A stretch of 64,000 nt of DNA from assembly GCA_031761405.1 (NCBI GenBank), contig JASEVX010000006.1, forward strand, positions 27,857,533 through 27,921,532, given 5' to 3'. The stretch is from Serripes groenlandicus. Its lineage: Eukaryota > Mollusca > Bivalvia > Cardiida > Cardiidae. Numbering within the stretch: the stretch's first letter is position 1; each line of letters starts with the position of its first letter. Below, in pieces: positions 24,295-36,440 of the stretch. A model generated the notes under the pieces. The model was not told the origin of the DNA and did no database searches. It saw nothing but the letters and a program-made list of their open reading frames with translations. The translations under genes were made by a program, and so were the position numbers.

Positions 24295-24715
24295 CTGGAT
24301 ACCATTTCCCACCTGCAGAGGCATGTTGACGCATATGCAGCAGGCGGTATTTGAAAACAGAGTGGGAAAAAAAGCCCTCAATCAATAAGTACACTTTTTA
24401 TATCGATGCAATTAAATTCGTTTTTGTTTCTATGGTGTTTTATACCATTTTCAGCAATCTTTCAGTTATATCATGGTGTTTCCTGGGTAAGTAACCACTA
24501 CTGGTCCATTTAGCGTGACACCAGCGGGTCAGTCGTAATGCTAATACAACAAACCCCGAGCGCCATAGAGGAAGAGTCATTATTTTGTATGGTCTTTGGT
24601 ATGACTGCTCGGCGATCGAACCCGCGACCTCCCGCACCGAGGCGAACGTTCTTACACTGCACCATTGCGAATTAAATTCGCCTGCTGCATATTCGTTGTA
24701 ATTGGAAAGGGTTAT
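24295..24715. mobile_element. Foldback MITE split by a SINE
   Basis: A left end with CCATTTCCCACCTGCAGAGG and GCATATGCAGCAGGCGGTAT pairs with a right end CGCCTGCTGCATATTCG followed by TTGGAAAGGGTTAT. Between them sits the SINE listed next. The same nested arrangement is present in block B (about 61900-62320), so it predates the block duplication. Confidence 0.6.
24463..24663 (-). mobile_element. tRNA-derived SINE, copy 2 of 4
   Basis: Same family as 895-1130. The box B-like GTTCGATCGCC is near 24621-24611 and the body ends near 24463 (ACACCATGATATAACTGAAAG in reverse). Nested in a foldback MITE. Confidence 0.75.
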
Positions 24716-26955
24716 TGAACTAAACCAAATTAATTAAGCGGTCCAAACATCTAGATAATGACATATTAGAGCCGTTGATTGATAAGTGAGGTATGTTGCG
24801 GCTCAGCGCATACGCACATGAGTGACTCATTAGAGTCTTCATCGTTGGTTTACAGTTTTAAGAGGTACTAAAGGTACATTTTGATAGCGTCTCAATGGTG
24901 CGGCTGTATGAGACGGAATCGGCAAAAACAATTTAGCTGAACTGGCCATGGTGATCTAATTGAACTATTCTTTATTTGGTGGAGCTTCAATAAGACCGGT
25001 GTTCTTGTGAACATATCCATATACATGAAAAGACAAACCTAACTTTAATTATTACACGTTCGGAAAAAGACCTGACTGCGCTTCCGTACTAAAGGATGCG
25101 AATGGACACTGCCTTACAGACGATTCTCGAAACCTTCTATGAATAATCGGTTAAAAGAGCAGAAACAGATCAGAATGCGCTAGGTGTTCTGTCTCTATAC
25201 TGGTCGCAATTGATTAACGGTTGGTTTTCGCAGACCACCGCTCAAATGTATTTTATTTCGGCTTAAAATTCAACGTATGAGTAACCTTTTGAGCTGTACT
25301 TTCGGAGAGCCGCCCCTCTTCTTTTAAAACATTCACCTCAGTTTATAAATGAAGAATGATTGGTTATATCTTATGATCTCTTGGCTGCTCATCTAGTACC
25401 AGCGTCTTAATCAAAGGATCCGTCAAGAGAATCACAAAACTTTTTAGGTAAAATTATCAAACAGACGAACTGTGTTTGGCTATGAATCTAAAAGTTGAAC
25501 ATTTAGAACATTTTGTAAATGCGATAACAATCTAGGACATTTGTCAGATAAGATTAAACCTTTTTCCCGAGAAAAATTGAAATATCCATATGGGCGAACA
25601 CTATTTTGATTAGACTTAATTAGCTTAACATTGATTAGACTTCTCCTTCTCGGAGCGGTGAAAATATTTATTTTCTTTAATTATCCCTTAACTGATATGG
25701 TCTGGTAAATCAGTAATGCATGCTAGCATCTGTTGTGCCTGGCAAACAGGATAGGAGTCGGTCAGCAAACATATTCATGAGGCTTAAATATCAAATAGGA
25801 CTGTCCTTTTCAAAAGGCGTGACAAACACGGAGAAAATATAAATAAGTATCAAATTTCTTATATATTTATTTAATTTAAAAGAAAAAAAACCAAATGTTG
25901 AATATTTAAGATGACCAATACTCTTAAAAGCTTTCTGGTCTTGTTATTAATAATCAATGCAATAATAAACACTTGCGTAATATTTGTATCTGTATCTGCT
26001 TTGCTTGCATCAATGATATACATAGCCTCTATCGATCGACTCGATACTAAAATAGGTTTGTATAATTTCACTTAAATAATCAAAATCAATTATCGTCGAC
26101 CTTGAACATTCTGTTCGAGTTATTGAGAATCCTTGGAATGTTTATATGTGTATGCATGATCAATAGCCCAGTAGATATAATTAGATTAATTAGATGTATC
26201 ATATAATAAACAGAAAATTAGTCTTGAAATGTCGAATTGTCGACCTCGAAATGGACCAATAAATTACTTCATGTTTTGAGTTATCGACAGATTCGTTAGT
26301 TGTTCGAGTTCAACAACAACCGAACTTTCTTTGCCATGGTCGAGTTTTCGATGTAAACAACAAATTGTGAGTGTTGGGGATTATCCTAACAATACGTTAT
26401 GCCTTGTAATAGTTGAATAATAGTTTCTAGTTCTTCTTTAGTTTGTCTTGAGGTCCCCCTACCTGTGTTGACACATCCTTATTCCGGTAAAATAATTCAC
26501 TTATTCAACATACAATAGACTAAGATAAATAGTAACGAATACTACGGCATGGATGGTGGTCGAGCCGGGCATCGGACTCGTGAATATGTGTATGTGCAAT
26601 TAGTTAAGCGATTATTAGAGTCGAACTAACAGCCTGTAATACTTGTGTACGTAACTAATCATATAGCAAAGCTATTTAAGAAACGTGTACATGCACACTC
26701 GAAAAGATACCATTCCAATTCCATGATTAAATATAAAATAAATTCAGAGGGATGAGAGATTACGTTTTAGAAAAATGCATGCTTGACTGAACTGCATACA
26801 TATTCACGTTTAGTTTTAAAACATCTTAGGGTTTGATGATTAAAACTACAATACACGACATGTTATTGTCACCGGAATGCCATCAAGAAATAATACTTGA
26901 TCTCCCTTTCCCCTACATTTGAGGAACTGTTCTTTGGTTTAAAGTTTCAAATATG
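24716..26955. other. 3' flank of the intact HSPA12-like gene
   Basis: Homologous to 62320-64000 of block B up to about 26665. No gene is recognised. The short minus frames at 25871-26071 and 24440-24637 have no support. The immediate 3' UTR of the gene lies at the right edge; no canonical AATAAA was found just downstream of the stop on the minus strand. Confidence 0.5.
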
Positions 26956-29900
26956 TTATCCTAGGAAATCAATGGAAGCTTCTGTTGTAATCCCGGTTAG
27001 TTCTTCTGTGCAGACTGCAGATATTTCTGTCCCGCCAAATGTGTACTTTATCGTAAACGTCCTATCGTTTCGTGGAACTGACGTATTTGTAATTGGCATC
27101 ATAACCTTGCCCAGAAGCATACACCGAGGATCTTCACAGTACATTGGTAGTTCTTTGTCGTCATCGACAGCGTACACTTCAACACAAATGCTGGACTGGT
27201 CTTCCTTTACAGGCACACAATCCACCCCAAAAACCATACGATCCGACGGTAATTCTTGTCCTGCTTTAACGATCAATTGGAATATAACTACTCTTTCAAG
27301 ACTCCCGATAATCAATTTCATGTTTTCGTCGTGAACTATTGAATCGAAATCAACAATTGTACTTATTCCATACGAGTATCTAGCGATTCGGGATTGCATG
27401 ATTGATTTATCATGACCATAGATAACAGCGCCTTTCACAACAGCCAAACTGGCTTCTACAATGGTTATAACCTGTTTGTCTGGCAATGCTTTCTCCACAG
27501 CATCACGGATGACAGGAGACTCAGAAAAGCCTCCCACCAAAAGAACTGTATTGGTTTCCGTCAGCTTTTGATCGATGCATACGTCTAACAGTAGGTCTTG
27601 AAAACGTTGAACAGTATCATCGAAAGTTTCTTGTCTAAGAAAATTACCATTTATCTTAATTTTGTTTCCTTTCATGACCTTTATTTCATCTTGAAATCCT
27701 GCCTGGGAAATAGCTTTTTGCACGTCTTTTCTTGTGTCGGACAAAAGTATGATGACCAATTCGGCAGGCAACGAAAAGGTCACCTGCTTACCGCCAGTGT
27801 GTTGTATATCTCTCTTCTTGACCTCGAAATTTCGGAATAACATTAGAACGTCTTCTCTATTTACTCTTGCAAATTTATCCCATACTTCACGTCCGACTAG
27901 TTTGATTAGAAAGCATTCAAACGCGTTATCGATATCTGTTCCACCGACAGCAGCACCACTGGCTCGATATATTTCCTTCAGGTTCCTATCTTCTAATACT
28001 TCGTGACAGCAGATATCTGTTGTTCCACCTAAGGAATCAAAAGAAGAAAGTCGAATCAACTATCAACTAAATGTAACTTATTATTGATGAGTGTTCTTGC
28101 TTAAATCTTACTTAAATACTTACAGTCTATGGCAAAGGATTAATTCTTCTTTTAGATTACATCCATTACTTATAAATACAATAAACCTGGTTTAGGTCAC
28201 CGGAGCGCAAAATGTTAAAGGTGAACCTTTCCGCTCAAATTGTATTCGTCGCCAATCCTTCGTCAACAATTTCATTAAATGACATTTTTTTTTATTTATT
28301 GTTTTATTTCAGTTAATGAAATACATTACATGGCACATTGAAACATATAATACATAAAAAATAATTAAATAAATTAAAAATAAAGTTAAATTTTGGTTCT
28401 TTATTGTATACTTTGATATATTTCATTCTTTTTTTCAACTTGAGAAAAGACTGCAATATCAGTCCATATTGAACGCATCCTTAATGCTCTGAGATGTTTT
28501 TCACGTGCTGCTAAGGACGGATCTATTTCTATTCCATAACGTAACAGAGCCCTCCCATCCAAATGTAATGAGTATAGAGACCAGCTAACAATGTTTGATA
28601 CATCCTTGGTACATTATACGTTTTGAAAAATCGATAGACGTACACAAAAACAAAAGGAAAATTGGCTGTTGCATAAATATGGAGAAACGACTCTAAAATC
28701 CAGATTGATATTCATAAATAAACTTCTACTCTGTAATATTTACTTCAATCTGGTCATACATAGCATTTGTTAAATATTCTAGACAACACATTAAGTAGAT
28801 ACAGATCTGTAGTTGCCAACCTCTGTGTTAGCCTTCATTTTACTAAGTGTAACAACTAGAGCAGACATAAAGCATAAACGCCTGCCTTAGTATATTAACT
28901 ATAAGAGGAAGCGGCGAAACATTAGTAGATACGACATCCTTTAAATAACGAGACGAGATCAAGTTTCTTTATGAATACTTAGATTAATCAAAATAATTAA
29001 AACTTTGTCAGAGGTCCAGAAAAGGAGGCGCTCTGCCTTGTTATATGATACAAAAAAAGAATTATTGTTATGCACAACACCTTTTGTGAGTACAACTTTA
29101 AAACAAACATGTTACCATACTCCAATGAATATCATTTCCTACTTGTTTGTCCAAAGTATAGAGATCCTCGTTAACAATCTTAAATCATATAACAAAAATT
29201 GGCCATAACTTAATGAATTCACAATACTTATAGATTAAGAAACGAAACCAGCAATGATTAACCAGATAAATATATCAACAACGATAATAAAATGAGGAAT
29301 TGAACTTAAGAATACTGACGAGAATAGGATTAACATCTGAATGTTGCAATTTAATACAGTGATACACTTTATCAATAATAACTAGAACTATCACTGAATG
29401 TGAGTAATACTCCCGAACATCGCCCTGATAGGAAAAGTGGAATATTAAAAAAAAAAAAATTAAATTCCAACTTGTAGTTTTAAAGATAATCTCCGGACAA
29501 GAAAATAAAAATAAAAAAGGGCGATGAAAATTATTCTACAAACAAGAAAATATAACAAAGGGCAATAAATTAGCTAAAATAGAGTTATGGTTCTTGTTCA
29601 CTGCACTTCCTATCAATCCTTTCAATGTGTTGTATCATAGTATGAAGTTTTAATGAATTCCATCCATAAGTTCTGAAATTATTCTACGCTCAACAAAAAG
29701 TAACAAAGGGCAATTACTCTGTACTTATGTAAATTAGAGTTATGGTTCTTGTACATTGCACTTTCTCTCATAGTGCTCTACCATTGTATGCAGTTTTATT
29801 AGATTCCATCTATTAGTTATTAAGTAATTCTCCGGACAAGAAAAAGTAACAAAGAGCAATAACTCTGTATTTAGGTAAAATAAAGTTATGGTTCCTGTAC

Positions 29901-32900
29901 ACTACACTTCCTCTCAATGTGTTGTATTATCGTTTGAAGTTTTATTAAATTACAACAATTAGTTTTGAAGTTATGCTACGGACAAGACTCTACGAAAAAG
30001 AAAAAGTAACAAAGGGCAATTACTTTGTAATTAAGTAAATTAGAGTTATGGTTCTTGTACACTGCACTTTCTCTCATTGTGTTCTACCATTGTTTGAAGT
30101 ATTATTAGATTCCATCTATTAGTTATTAAGTAATTCTCTGGACAAGAAAAAGTAACAAAGGGCAATAACTCTGTAATTAGATTAAGTCGAGTTATGGTTC
30201 TTGTACACCGAACTTTTGCTCAATGTGTTGTATCATTGTATGAAGTTTTATTAAATTCCAACAATTAGTTTTAAAGTTATGCTCCGGACATGACTCTACG
30301 AACAAGAAAAAGTAACAAAGGGCAGTAACTCTGTAATTATGTAAATTAAAGTTTTGGTTCTTGTACACTGCACTTCCACTCATTATGCTCTACCATTGTA
30401 TGAAGTTTCATTAGATTCCATCTATTAGTTATTAAGTAATTCTCCAGACAAGAAAAAGTAACAAAGGGCAATAACTCTGTAATTAGGTAAAGTAGAGTTA
30501 TGGTTCATGTACACCGCACTTCCTCTCAATATGTTGTATCAGCATATGAAGTTTTATTAAATTCCAACTATTAGTTTTAAAGTTATGCTTCGGACAAGGA
30601 AAATCGCAACGGACCAACCGCCCGACCGACCGACCGACCAACCACAGGGTGACTCCTATATACCACCTCTAAACTTCGTTTATCGGGGGTATAAATAATA
30701 ATAAAAATTAAACATGTAACTAATACTCCATTCAAAAATCAGGTTATAAAACGACACACTACAATTAATTTATGGATTGTTAAAATTTAAAATTTTCATT
30801 GATAAAATAGTGATGTGTACGAATGTTTACATAGGCCGAACCAAAGCATTTCAATCGAGACAGCACGTGATTATAAATTGTGTTGTTTTGTAATCATTAT
30901 ATTATGTGTATATGTTTAACCATACATTGTATTTACAAGAAAAATACATTTTTTACAATTACAAATAAAATAAGTAAGTGTTAACCGAGATCAGACTGCA
31001 TAGTTATGTGGTTTGATATCTATCTGCATTTAAATAATTATCATCACCATCATCTTGTATTGACTTAATACGTGTATATATGTACACAGGTACGCTATCG
31101 ATGTAGATGTGTACAGTTAACCCATGACAGACTAGATATAGTTATATGGTTTGATATTGATATATACAATTATATTTATTGTAGTGTATATACACGAGTT
31201 TGTAGTGTATATACACGAGTATTTTATCGATGTAAACTGTTATAAAATTATAAAACATTGCGTTACAAAGACATAAAGAAAGCAAATACAGATACATGTA
31301 CATTTTAATCTAATCAGTATCTTCACGTTCAATCTCGTTTCTTATTGTCACTGTATTATATAATTTGAACAATCAGTTAATATTCAAATGTTGTTTATTG
31401 TCTCGCCCACGATAGTGGAGTGAGACATAGCAGTCACTTTTCCGGCGACGGCGATGGCGACGGCGACGGCGGCCGCTTTTACAAATAGCTATATCTTGGC
31501 AACCCCTGCTTGAATTTTTCTGAAACTTTGTCAGATGTATTGTTTGGTCATGGGACATCTGTCAACGTCAAAATGTTCAGGGTCAAGGTCATAATTGTGC
31601 AGAACTTGACCTTTGTTAGGTAACTTAACCTCAAAACTTAACCTTTCTTATATCTCAGCAACCTCTACTTGAATTTTTCTGAAACTTTGTCAGATGTATT
31701 GTTTGGTCATGGGACATCTGTCAACGTCAAAATGTTCAGGTTCAAGCTCATAATTGTACAGAACTTGACCTTTGTTAGGTAACTTAACCTCAAAGTTTAA
31801 CCTTTTTTATATCTCAGCAACCCCTGCTTGAATTTTTCTGAAACATTGTCAGATGTATTGTTTGGTCATGGGACATCTGTCAACGTCAAAATTTTCAGGG
31901 TCAAGGTCATAATTGTGCAGAACTTGACCTTTGTTAGGTAACTTTACCTCAAAACTTAACCTTTCTTATATCTCAGCAACCCCTGCTTGAATTTTTCTGA
32001 AACTTTGTCAGATGTATTGTTTGGTCATGGGACATCTGTCAACGTCAAAATTGTCAGGGTCAAGGTCATAATTGTGCAGAACTTGACCTTTGTTAGGTAA
32101 CTTAACCTCAAAACTTAACCTTTTTTATATCTCAGCAACCCCTGCTTGAATTTTTCTGAAACATTGTCAGATGTATTGTTTGGTCATGATACATCTGTCA
32201 ACGTCATAATTGTCAGGGTCAATGTCATAATTGTGCAGAACTTGACCCTTTCTTATATCTCAGCAACCCCTGCTGGAATTTTTCTGAAACTTTGTCAGAT
32301 ATATTGTTTGGTCATGGGACATCCGTCAACGTCAAAATGTTCAGGGTCAAGGTCATAATTGTGCAGAACTTGACCTTTGTTAGATAACTTAAGCTCAAAA
32401 CTTAACCTTTCTTATATCTCAGCAACCTCTGCTTGAATTATTCTGAAACTTTGTCAGATGTATTGTTTGGTCATGAGATATCAGATTCTGTCAATGTCAA
32501 AATTTTCAGGTCAAGGTCATAATTGTGCAGAAGTTGACCTTTGTTAGGTAACTTAACCTCAAAACTTAACCTTTCTTATATCTCAGCAACCCTTGCTTGA
32601 ATTTTTCTGAAACTTTGTCAGATGTATTGTTTGGTCATGGGATATCTGTCAGCGTCATAACTTTCAGGGTCAAGGTCATAATTGTGCAGAACTTGACCCT
32701 TTCTTATATCTCAGCAACCCCTGCTGGAATTTTTCTGAAACTTTGTCAGATATATTTTTTGGTCATGGGACATCCGTCAACGTCAAAATGTTCAGGGTCA
32801 AGGTCATAATTGTGCAGAACTTGACCTTTGTTAGATAACTTAACCTCAAAACTTAACCTTTCTTATATCTCAGCAACCTCTGCTTGAATTATTCTGAAAC

Positions 32901-35900
32901 TTTGTCAGATGTATTGTTTGGTCATGAGACATCAGATTCTGTCAATGTCAAAATGTTCAGGGTCAAGGTCATAATTGTGCAGAAGTTGACCTTTGTTAGG
33001 TAACTTAACCTCAAAACTTAACCTTTCTTATATCTCAGCAACCCTTGCTTGAATTTTTCTGAAACTTTGTCAGATGTATTGTTTGGTCATGGGACATCCA
33101 TCAACGTCAAAATTTTCAGGGTCAAGGTCATAATTGTGCAGAACTTTACCTTTGTTAGGTAACTTAACCTCAAAACTTAAAACTTTCTTATATCTCAGCA
33201 ACCCCTGCTGGAATTCTTCTGAAACTTTGTCAGATGTATTGTTTGGTCATGGGACATCCATCAACATCAAAATTGTCAGGGTCAAGGTCATAATTGTGCA
33301 GAACTTGACCTTTGTTAGATAACTTAACCTCAAAACTTAACCTTTCTTATATCTCAGCAACCCTTGCTGGAATTCTTCTGAAACTTTGTCAGATGTATTG
33401 TTTGGTCATGGGACATCTGACATCTTTTTGCATAGTGATACCATTTAATATCTGATTTTCTTAGAAGGGCGAGACACCCTCAGCCCGAGGTCTTGTTTTA
33501 TTATTTTGCTCCTGGTCAAATGTGCACGTTTTGTTAGTTGTACATAATTGTATGTTATTTACTTTAGGCAAATTTGCCTGAATGGAATGATATATAGTTT
33601 ATTGTATTATTAACTGAGCTTACCAAGTATAATTTCACTTTTCATTTTAAAACCAATGTTTCCTGAACAACATTGACATTTTTAGGCATACCTTAATATA
33701 CCGTAAATATTTAGAATCCGTGTCACTGTTTCAATTCATTCTTTGAAAAAAATCCTTTTAGTATTATCTTTTAGTGTTTAGGTTCTGTTTCTTAAACTTT
33801 TAAAACAAGCCAAAGTTGTCTAAATTTGGATGTTTATAAAAGGCATGAAAAGGCTTTGTCTAAATCTGATATTATCTGCAGAATTTCATGAGTGGTACAT
33901 GGTTCAAGTATTTTCCTAGTTCTTACTCCATTTAATGGAGCAACGTCAGCAAGCACCGAACTAAAATTAAAATAAAAATATACCAAATATCTGAATATTT
34001 CGTAGAACGGTAGACCAGTCATCATCTATCAGGAATAACAAAAAATGCTGTGCAGAACACCAGTTGAATAGGCAAGAAATAATAAAAACTTTCGAAATTT
34101 ATCATTTGACACTACTTGCTGGGTTTCGTATAAATTTCACGTAAAATATAACCGACTAAAGAAACTCGAAGTAAGGTATAATTGTTATTGAGCATATGTC
34201 TGATTTTGAAACGTAATATCAAAAATCTGCTTGAATTTGAACATATATTATTTCAAAAGGAAGACACTAAGGTAACCCTCTACTGAAAAAGCCATATCTG
34301 ATTTACCAAATATCATGTCCGTCAAGAACTGTGGCACTTTTACTCTATATAATGCAAAATTGAAAAACTTTTTCTCTTAAAGAACAGGTCCGATATTGAA
34401 AAACATTCACAAGAATGAACCCTATACGACCACCCACCAAAAGAACTAAAACAAAATTAATTGACAGAAGAAAATAGCCACAAGGGCCTGTGAAAGCCCT
34501 ACTTTATAAAATAGAACTGATTCTCTTCTGACACATCTGATTTTAAACGTTATCACCTTAATAGTAGCCATGTTACATTAAACAACAATGTATTAAGACA
34601 TGTTCATTGGCCAAACAGGGAATATTGCGGACCAACACTTTTTGATAGCTAATGAATTGTTTGATCAAGACCAAATGACCCAGTAGTTATTATTCTGAAA
34701 TATTAAAACTAAACATAACTCAAACAACACAATACTTACCCCCACAGTCAATGAGTATATACGTTGACCCAGGTTTCAAAGAAGCCAAACTACCACCGTA
34801 AGATTTCTCTACAGGTAAGTGTTTGCATAACGCTGACGCCGCTTCAGGTTCTAAGACGATCGTCAGGTCGAAACTGTTTATTCCAGCCTGAAAAGGAGTT
34901 TCTCCGGATAGAGCATTTTTTACTCTCTTAATATTTGAGACAAGTGACAATTAAAAAGAGTTCCTGTTTCCAACATGAACTAAGTGTAAATAAGAAATAC
35001 ACCTTTTCCTTTGAACATTTATTTCCCCATTTTAAATCGGCAATTAAACGAATTATTTGAACCTAATGTTATCAGGATAAAACAATCATTTATGAATTAC
35101 GATAACGTAAATAGATACCTTGATAGCAGCTTCTCTCATAAACTTTTTCGCTCTCTCGTCCCATATCGCTGGTACAGTTAGGCACCAATGGATATCTGTC
35201 ACACTAAGACCATCTATAATCTTACTACTACACTCACTTAACAGATCATCCTTCAAGAATTGGAGCGCGAATTGAAATACCAGGATAGCTGGAAGTCGTT
35301 TGCCGTTTTCTGCTTCTAGTGTCATATCTCTCGAAATAGTCTGAGGGATCAAAGCAAATGAAAGGATTATTGTTCATTTGAAAATAAAGTTTAAGACGCT
35401 GTTGGTCCGTTTTCTTTAACACACTTGACCGCACGTTCCGACTCGACCTGTTTTAGCCTCAGGCTGTTAGTCATATGTAACAAAGGTGTTCAAAGGAACA
35501 CATGTGTCCTTTAATATGTAAGTGAGTGAAAGCGTGACAAAAATATATACAGACAGATAGACAGACAGGCAGTCGACGTTATACTGATCTCTTTGTGGTT
35601 TGTATGTGGTTTTAGTCATTATATCGGAGCAGTATTCCTATCGATTTGTTTGTTAAGCTAGTACTAGGCATTGGATGAGTGTGTAACGCGTACAGAGACC
35701 TATAATGAGTAAGGCAATAGCAGGATATGCATCAAAGCACTAACTGCGATGTAAGTGGCTTCACTTTGTAAAAGGAAAATCAAACGTTTCACCAAAGGCG
35801 TCTTCAACAACAAGGCTGAATAAGTGGTATTTGTACATATACCCCCATTAAAACTGTCTCATATTATGACCGCCGTAAACATGGGCCAAAACAGCTGTAC

Positions 35901-36410
35901 CCGTTGTCTTTGTCCAAACTTGAACACCATAGGAATGTGGGTTACCAGCTGTAATATTTTCACTAGAGATTTATCTTCGGTTAATGGTACTTTTTAAAAT
36001 GTATATATATACAGTTACGCATGGTTAATTAAAGACTATGTGGATAGTCAGTATGATATTATTAGTGGAGTTTAATCTTTTTTCGTAAATGAACCATATA
36101 GACTTACTTTCTGTTTGTAAAGCATCATCTTGAATCTTCGGAAATAATAATAGTTTTGATGTTCATCTTCTTCTGCCAAGGCAGTATATTTGTTTTCAGC
36201 GTCGTAACCAAAAGCTTCAAATGTTTTTCCATCCGGATTGATCAGCACAGATGTTGGGGTTTTCATGGAGATGTTGTCTCCGCTATTCCAGTTCTTAGCT
36301 AATACATTCGTTGGGTCGCTGTCATACTGGTTTCGGAAAGAAAATGCCCAGCCAGAAAACGTAGTTCCAAAATCTATGGCCGCGACAGCCAAGTGAGTTC
36401 TGCTGGCCAT
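26956..36410 (-). CDS. HSPA12A-like: HSPA12-like HSP70-family ATPase, intact
   Basis: Complete four-exon coding region: 36410-36108, 35340-35119, 34887-34740 and 28028-26956 (stop TAA 26958-26956), 1746 nt, about 581 residues, close to the usual HSPA12 size. Donors and acceptors are GT/AG, with phases 0, 0 and 1. The Met at 36410 is preferred over the upstream Met at 36452 because an acceptor (TTCTTTATTGCAG) ends at 36427 and the same arrangement exists in the left copy. Seen: phosphate-1 loop AAIDFGTTFSGWAF (residues 10-23); phosphate-2 LIDCGGGTTDICCHE created exactly at the exon 3/4 junction (about residues 219-233); GAAVGGTDID near 249; adenosine motif VLLVGGFSESPVIRDAV near 385-401; and a C-terminal beta-rich region ending EASIDFLG. 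Expected to bind and hydrolyse ATP as a cytosolic chaperone-like or signalling ATPase; its client is unknown. Intron 3 is 6.7 kb and holds two minisatellite-bearing mobile elements. Confidence 0.9.
28029..29381. other. Intron 3 of the intact gene, left part
   Basis: AT-rich intronic sequence (low-complexity A/T around 28285-28400). No exon with splice sites in the gene's frame was seen. Confidence 0.6.
29382..30693 (-). mobile_element. Helentron-type (HINE-like) element, family 1, copy A
   Basis: Read on the minus strand it starts TATACCCCCGATAAACG (30693 downward), then has a short TCGG simple repeat (about 30610-30640). A minisatellite of alternating monomers follows (CAAAGGGCAATAACTCTGTA is a constant word). 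It ends with a subterminal inverted copy of the start (about 29405-29416, one mismatch), a hairpin ATCAC/GTGAT-type (one mismatch in this copy) and CTAG at 29385-29382. Same family as 39239-41753 in opposite orientation. Lies inside intron 3 of the intact HSPA12-like gene. Confidence 0.75.
31400..33495 (+). mobile_element. Helentron-type (HINE-like) element, family 2
   Basis: The left end GTCTCGCCCACGATAG is followed by a GGCGAC simple repeat (31440-31475). Next comes a minisatellite with a period of about 159 bp, roughly 11-12 units (word CTCAGCAACCCCTGCTTG; period read from 31651, 31810 and 31969), two of them shortened. The right end has the inverted copy GGGCGAGAC, a bulged hairpin ACCCTCAGCCCGAGGT and terminal CTTG, followed by TTTT. 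Short repeated open frames at 32146, 32597 and 33134 translate the minisatellite. Intronic in the intact gene. Confidence 0.75.
33496..34739. other. Intron 3 of the intact gene, right part
   Basis: Parts (about 34370-34700) resemble intron 3 of the left gene near 18360-18740, consistent with an older gene duplication. No exon is seen. Confidence 0.55.
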
Positions 36411-36426
36411 AATTAGCTGTGAGTTT

Positions 36427-36440
36427 CTGCAATAAAGAAC
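36427..36440 (-). promoter_or_regulatory. 3' splice site of a 5' UTR intron
   Basis: On the minus strand TTCTTTATTGCAG ends at 36427, 16 bases before the start codon. The left gene has a T-run plus GCAG ending at 20303, 16 bases before its ATG, and block B keeps a similar site beside 56357. This indicates a non-coding first exon farther upstream, not located here. Confidence 0.65.

Noticed and set aside
24050..24388. 112-residue open frame
   Set aside because: The same unit at 14785, 52150 and 61640 carries stops, and its end overlaps a MITE; DNA-level repetition explains it.
26897..28006. Plus-strand frames opposite exon 4 of the intact gene
   Set aside because: Antisense shadows of a clear HSPA12-like exon; the same holds for 16439-16639, 20072-20272 and 54698-55042.
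32146..33322. Three similar 62-70 residue frames (NFSETLSDVLFGHG type)
   Set aside because: They are successive units of the 159-bp minisatellite, not a gene family.
31650..33430. CRISPR-like regular repeats
   Set aside because: The units are contiguous with no unique spacers, and the DNA is eukaryotic.
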